Under the pieces are notes generated by a model, which was not told the origin of the DNA, ran no database searches, and worked only from the letters and a program-made list of their open reading frames with translations. Positions 12,201 to 14,700 of a stretch of 14,700 nucleotides of DNA are shown here, piece by piece (the stretch's first letter is position 1; the number at the start of each line of letters is the position of its first letter). Both the position numbers and the translations under genes were made by a program. This DNA is from Metamycoplasmataceae bacterium (GTDB lineage: Bacteria; Bacillota_I; Bacilli_A; Mycoplasmatales; Metamycoplasmataceae): the NCBI GenBank assembly GCA_029942215.1, contig JAOZTM010000003.1, positions 1 through 14,700 on the forward strand, in the 5' to 3' direction.

Positions 12201-14700
12201 TTATTGGGTCCGTTATAGAGAATAGAAGGTTAGAACTCGTTGCAGGTACATACTCTTCGTTAGATGAGCTAAATGATTGATCTGTTAAGTTGTCAATAAC
12301 TTCTTGAGCAATTGATTTTGATAAAGTCAATGGTATTACAAAGTCTTTAGTTGATGTTCCTTTTTCAATTGAAACAAGAAGTTTAGCATCAACAGAGTCA
12401 TTAGAAACATCTAGTGTTGCGCTTGTTACTGTTATACCAGCTTGTTTAAACACTGTGCTATCAATTGTAATATCCGCAACATCAAGAGTTTTATCTAATT
12501 GTGGATGATCAATTACAGTTTGAGCTAATGTCAAGTTAGAATCTATAACTTGTGAAAGAACTCAATCATTAAATGATTCATCAAATTCTATTGGGCTTGT
12601 CACAGTTCCAGTTGCTGAACCAAGGATTGTTTCTAATTCAATAGTTCCATGTGTACTATCTAAATTAACAATACCATTTGCATCTAGTTCAGGCATTAAT
12701 GTCACTTTCGTGATTGAAACACCGTTATCTAATGTAACAAATGTAGGTGAAGCCATTTCATTTGCTTCAATATTGTGTTCTCTTAGAGATTTATCCATAA
12801 ATGAGATATTGTTTGCAGTCGTTGTAGCAACAATTTCTTCATTTATAGTTCTGTAGAATTGAACTGTTTTAGTTATTGTTCTTGTGGCTGTACCAAGTGT
12901 AAGACCAAATTTAACAACAACTTCTTTAGTATCGTTATTAGCAATTGTATAATCCTTAATAACAATAGCTATATCACCAACTTTTGAAATAGTTGGATCA
13001 AGAGTTAGTTTAGAAAGATCAAATGCCTGAGGAACTGATGTTGTTGAAAGGTATGTTTGATCAACAGTTGTCATAGTGTCTAAAATAGAATCAAGAATAC
13101 TTTGGTTTCTTGTGATTGCAAATTGTATTTCAAGATCTTTAGTTGTAGATTCAATTCCTTTTGTAACATCAAATGTGTAAATAACTTTAAGTTGATCATC
13201 TTCATCAGCATTCTTAGTTGAATCAACAATTGTGTTGTCAACTACAACTGCAGTATCCAATGGATAAGTAGCGGTAATATTATCTCTATCTGACTTATCG
13301 ATTATGAAATCAAGTGATTCAACAACGTTATTAACTGTATTTCAATCTCTTGAATGAGTATATGTAACATGAATTTCTTTTGTTATTGATGCTTGTGATT
13401 TTTCAAGTGTAAGAACAATAGTTGCTGTTTCATCAGCATTTGCTGGCTCTGCTTTATAAACTGCAGAAGTAACACTAATACCATTTGGCACGTTAAACAT
13501 TGAACTTGAAAGAGTTTCAGATGGGTATTCTCTATATGTAGAAATTACATTTGACTCATCCAATGTTGCAGCGACTGTTTTTAACTCAAGTTCGTTTCTT
13601 GAATATTCATATGGCAATACAACACTGATCATTCTCACTTTGTTTCCAAGTGACATAGTAACCATTGCATGTATGTTTTGACCACTTGTATCATCTGTTA
13701 TTGAAATGTATTTAACACTATCAAAGTGAATTGTGTCACCCGTTGAAAGATCTCCACCAGTTATTGCTGTTGCAATACTTGCTTGAGCTTTTGCAGAAGG
13801 AGTTAATACTGGAAGTGGCGCCATTAATGGAGGAGCTGCTTGATCGAATATGTTTCCGAAATCTAAATCGGCAACCAATACTTCTCTCAATATTTTTTCT
13901 TCAACAGAGATATCAAATGTCAGTGCTCTATTTGTATTTATGATTCTTGAACCAACTAATATTTCTGCAGATGCAACACCGAACTTGTCAGATGCTTGAA
14001 TAAATGAAGATTGATCTACATTAACTCTTATATTAGTATCAACAGGAGTTTCAGCCATTATATTTGTATAACCAGCTGTTGCAGGAGAAACCAACACAGC
14101 AGTAACTGAATTGTTCGCAAATGTATTTTCTGAAATGTTTAGAAGTGATTTAGAATATTCACTATATGAAGTCAATAGTGACATAATTACATCTTTAGAT
14201 GTTACTTTACCTGTAGGACTTACAAGTGAAAGTGTTGTTGAGTAAGGCAAGATGTTTTGATCATATGTTAGGTTGTAGTCTTTTGAAATTTCTACATTAG
14301 TAAATAGATCAGATAATCCAACTTGTGCAGATTCTCTAACCATAATATTATCTAAACTATGTCCTCATATTCTCATATTAGTAAATTGTGCATAACTCAC
14401 AGCTGTAATTTTCTCTGAATCAAAATCAACAATAGCATCTTCAACTAATGTTTGCAATGATGCGAATCCAACAAGTTTACTATTTAATTCGGCTTTAACA
14501 TCTTCTCATTTTGAACTTGAACCATTTAATTGGCTAAGTGCATTGACTATTATTGAAAGTACTTGTGATTCTTCAGTTCACATTGTTGAAACTTCATCAT
14601 CATTTAATGTTGTTATGTTAGCAAGCTCGCCATTTAGGTTTGCAAGAACTTCACCAATAATGAATCCTCTATATTTTTCATCAATAACTTCTTGACTTGT
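235..14700 (-). CDS. Giant modular surface protein, C-terminal 4821 residues (5' end outside window; genetic code 4)
   Basis: One minus-strand frame is open from the right edge to TAA at 235-237, directly followed by a second TAA at 232-234. It contains 31 in-frame TGA codons, no TGG and no TAA/TAG, so it is one gene when UGA is read as Trp. In-window residues: about 1-162 helix-like; 163-2920 a run of about 30 beta-rich modules; 2921-3185 helix-like spacer; 3258-3591 four modules; 3592-4017 helix-like spacer; 4018-4246 three variant modules; 4247-4788 unique region; 4789-4810 transmembrane helix; 4811-4821 basic tail KRKKKLKGIKK. There are no cysteines. The start, and any signal peptide or lipobox, lies upstream of this window. 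A single C-terminal helix followed by Lys/Arg fits a protein whose bulk is outside the cell and whose tail is cytoplasmic. A role as adhesin or surface stalk is inferred from architecture only; I do not recognise a named family. The open frame is certain, the function is not. Confidence 0.95.
238..336 (-). other. C-terminal transmembrane anchor and basic tail of the giant protein
   Basis: The last 33 residues are a 22-residue hydrophobic, Gly-rich stretch (WILLGSIGAGLALIGGGL, then LALF; bases 271-336) and the tail KRKKKLKGIKK (238-270). The pattern resembles the membrane end of Gram-positive sorting signals, but no LPxTG-like motif precedes it: the residues just before are DVTSMGEL. In a wall-less bacterium this would act as a plain stop-transfer anchor with the tail in the cytoplasm. 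The Trp at the membrane border is encoded by UGA (334-336). Confidence 0.85.
340..1962 (-). other. Unique membrane-proximal region of the giant protein
   Basis: About 540 residues between the last module and the transmembrane helix show none of the module anchor motif. The first part (about 1750-1962) is polar and looks helical, for example QQQLEDVEKSDSFKELANDV. A short stretch around two UGA-coded Trp follows (1687, 1753), then a possible calcium-binding loop (1636-1671), then Thr/Ser-rich sequence with beta-like segments. A Met/Ser/Ala-rich stretch reads SMSAMPSTMASSALQQRIAL (around 970-1030). The end, before the membrane, is Ala-rich and may be helical (around 440-560). No family is recognised. 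It may be a membrane-proximal base of the stalk, or a separate functional domain. Confidence 0.55.
1636..1671 (-). other. Possible EF-hand/dockerin-like calcium-binding loop in the giant protein
   Basis: Twelve residues read DVNGDRLFDVGD, with acidic or amide side chains at positions 1, 3, 5, 9 and 12. This is the ligand spacing of EF-hand and dockerin loops (D-x-N-x-D-G-x-x-N/D-x-x-D). The usual Gly at position 6 is replaced by Arg and position 8 is Phe. It occurs once, not as a dockerin pair. The match is visible by eye, but short acidic loops arise by chance in an Asp-rich protein. Confidence 0.4.
1963..2649 (-). repeat. Module array C: three modules of the D-x-x-G type
   Basis: Anchor segments lie at 2563-2649, 2263-2358 and 1963-2079, 97 and 93 residues apart. 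The last two are close relatives: over 35 aligned residues 17 are identical, including V-T-x-x-D-x-F-G-x-x-K-V and the shared ending K-S-x-D-E-L-L. Both are preceded by a conserved Gly/Val-x-Ile beta segment. The first is more divergent (TVDDQNGHVI). Where array A has Gly-Thr-Ala-x-Arg, these modules carry Asp-x-x-Gly or Asp-x-Phe-Gly. The fold is probably the same, but the turn sequence differs. Confidence 0.7.
2650..3927 (-). other. Second helix-like spacer of the giant protein
   Basis: About 425 residues lacking the module anchor separate arrays B and C. Many stretches look amphipathic and helical, for example VLLLEEFEGMFANFLSMN (around 3760-3815) and TVQALSTAIDSIVETL (around 3199-3246). 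A short Gly/Ser/Asn-rich stretch (about 3271-3360: SSNGNSKKGDSQ, then GVDGGDNG) may be a flexible linker inside it. The low-coordinate end (2650-2877) is beta-like and belongs to the first module of array C. Secondary structure is judged by eye only. Confidence 0.5.
3928..4929 (-). repeat. Module array B: four modules, mixed types
   Basis: Anchors are at 4831-4929 (FGSAKRTVDLNLNLTSSINQ), 4534-4638 (TKGTATRTIANTFTAAINE), 4228-4335 (FRDSNGVIAPAPVIVTLNNF) and 3928-4047, with an insertion (TVTKTLTFARMGTVQRSIDE). Distances are about 96-101 residues. The first two are of the Gly-Thr/Ser-Ala-x-Arg type and closely resemble array A; the third is of the Asp-x-x-Gly type. The array therefore mixes both kinds of turn and links arrays A and C. 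Confidence 0.7.
5146..5940 (-). other. Trp-rich helix-like spacer of the giant protein
   Basis: About 265 residues between arrays A and B lack the module anchor. Long polar/hydrophobic alternations look helical, for example ALAIYEQNIEKVFASDFE and ELRGIIENKVDDTYIASL. UGA-coded Trp occurs at 5338, 5425, 5434, 5524, 5767 and 5896. The stretch between 5400 and 5450 has two Trp three residues apart (TWDSW). It could be a hinge or a separate binding domain inside the stalk. Confidence 0.5.
5941..8856 (-). repeat. Module array A, membrane-proximal part: modules 21-30
   Basis: Anchors at 8752-8856, 8461-8571, 8200-8298, 7852-7950, 7525-7629, 7210-7338, 6889-6993, 6565-6648, 6265-6375 and 5941-6048. 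Clear examples are HLGSADRDIAISVPFTKSLN (8200-8298), RLGDSTKVIPVQLGFAKSY (7852-7950) and NGQTVTQDASITYPKSIN (6889-6993). The last two switch to the Asp-x-x-Gly type (FVDSNGYVSAPVTYTFDY; AYDDNNGYAETITLPLQIAF). Distances here are longer and more variable (91-116 residues) than at the distal end, and modules 26 and 28 are weak matches. Repeats are visible only at protein level; I see no long nucleotide repeats. Confidence 0.7.
9004..11589 (-). repeat. Module array A, middle part: modules 11-20
   Basis: Anchors at 11473-11589, 11185-11283, 10915-11013, 10639-10737, 10393-10500, 10141-10239, 9856-9954, 9574-9672, 9280-9384 and 9004-9114, spaced 79-102 residues. The best-preserved unit is LEMGTATRTISIPVNFAKTI (10141-10239). 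The general pattern is a beta strand ending in Leu/Ile-Gly-Thr/Ser-Ala-x-Arg/Lys, a second strand of the form x-Ile-x-x-x-Val-x-Phe, then Lys-Ser-Ile-Asn-x-x-Ile-Leu-x-x-Ile, probably a short helix, ending in Asp/Asn-Phe/Ile/Val. Between anchors a Gly-Val-x-Ile-Thr/Ser strand recurs, as in the DVTGVSILFVTNP stretch. Confidence 0.8.
11776..14214 (-). repeat. Module array A, distal part: modules 1-10
   Basis: Anchors at 14137-14214, 13858-13956, 13546-13653, 13306-13410, 13075-13167, 12799-12900, 12532-12630, 12271-12369, 12022-12120 and 11776-11874, spaced 81-101 residues. Module 6 (TLGTATRTITKTVQFYRTIN) nearly repeats the consensus and shares GTATRTI with modules at 10141 and 4534. The first four are the most diverged: module 3 reads SLGNKVRMISVVLPYEYSRN, and module 1 is a weak match. 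Modules 4 and 7 carry a Trp where the helix begins (SRDWN, FNDWV). Confidence 0.75.
14215..14700 (-). other. Helix-like segment at the N-terminal edge of the visible giant protein
   Basis: These 162 residues precede the first recognisable module. They contain helix-like stretches such as EVIDEKYRGFIIGEVLANL and WEDVKAELNSKLVGFASL, with UGA-coded Trp at 14578, 14509 and 14365. There is no signal peptide, lipobox cysteine or ribosome binding site here and the frame is open at 14700, so the true start lies further upstream. This segment could be another spacer like the two seen further along rather than the N-terminal domain. Confidence 0.5.

Noticed and set aside
4600..12900. Recent nucleotide duplications, from the similar stretch attgttcttgt-gctgtacc near 10217, 12877 and 4604
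   Set aside because: Similarity covers only about 20 bases encoding the conserved TATRTI turn and flanks diverge at once, so it reflects protein constraint on old repeats rather than recent copying.
2..13943. Plus-strand open frames (2-184, 206-403, 611-820, 1061-1249, 1599-1799, 3311-3556, 9026-9250, 9740-9967, 11408-11596, 11726-12058, 13731-13943)
   Set aside because: All lie opposite the minus-strand genes or the terminator, are short, and have composition expected of antisense shadows. None has a convincing domain or context.
334..14343. About 17 separate minus-strand genes, or a decayed pseudogene with many stops
   Set aside because: All pieces share one phase, every break is TGA, the gaps have no TAA/TAG, and module sequences continue straight across the TGA codons (for example SRD-W-N at 13342 and FND-W-V at 12562). 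Reading UGA as Trp removes every break.
334..14580. UGA read as glycine (code 25, Gracilibacteria/SR1)
   Set aside because: The frame already uses normal Gly codons heavily, and reading UGA as Gly would leave a protein of 4821 residues with no Trp. UGA positions at membrane borders also suit Trp. Mollicute code 4 is simpler.
235..14700. Simple-sequence tract for phase variation of a surface protein
   Set aside because: I looked for long homopolymers and short tandem repeats in the frame and at its 3' end and saw only runs of up to about six or seven bases. Any switch would have to be in the unseen promoter.

Overview
The window is almost entirely one gene. On the minus strand, one reading frame stays free of TAA and TAG from position 237 to the right edge at 14700, giving 4821 codons plus the stop. 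A standard-code reading cuts this frame into about 17 'ORFs' because it contains 31 in-frame TGA codons. All of those pieces share one phase, and the gaps between them, which I read triplet by triplet, contain no TAA or TAG. UGG is never used in the frame, so UGA is best read as tryptophan. UGA=Trp, an AT-rich base composition (roughly two thirds A+T on spot counts) and a Shine-Dalgarno-led neighbour gene point to a mollicute of the Mycoplasma/Spiroplasma/Entomoplasma type. The genus cannot be told from this sequence.

The giant gene encodes the C-terminal part of a surface protein; its start lies beyond 14700. Reading from the N-terminal side: a helix-like segment (14215-14700); a long run of about 30 degenerate beta-rich modules with anchors 79-116 residues apart (5941-14214); a helix-like, Trp-rich spacer (5146-5940); four more modules (3928-4929); a second helix-like spacer (2650-3927); three modules of a variant type (1963-2649); a unique C-terminal region with a possible calcium-binding loop (1636-1671); and finally one transmembrane helix and an 11-residue basic tail (238-336). 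No cysteine codon occurs in the whole visible frame. The layout suggests a very long stalk on the cell surface, held by a C-terminal membrane anchor, perhaps an adhesin or a gliding or fibril-like protein. That function is inference; I cannot name the family.

Downstream is a 78-base gap. It holds two tandem TAA stops, a Rho-independent terminator for the giant gene, and a promoter whose -35 hexamer lies in the terminator hairpin. A second minus-strand gene starts at 156 and runs off the left edge. It encodes a membrane protein of unknown function with a cytoplasmic-type N-tail and a first transmembrane helix. I see no RNA genes, insertion sequences, CRISPR arrays or credible plus-strand genes.
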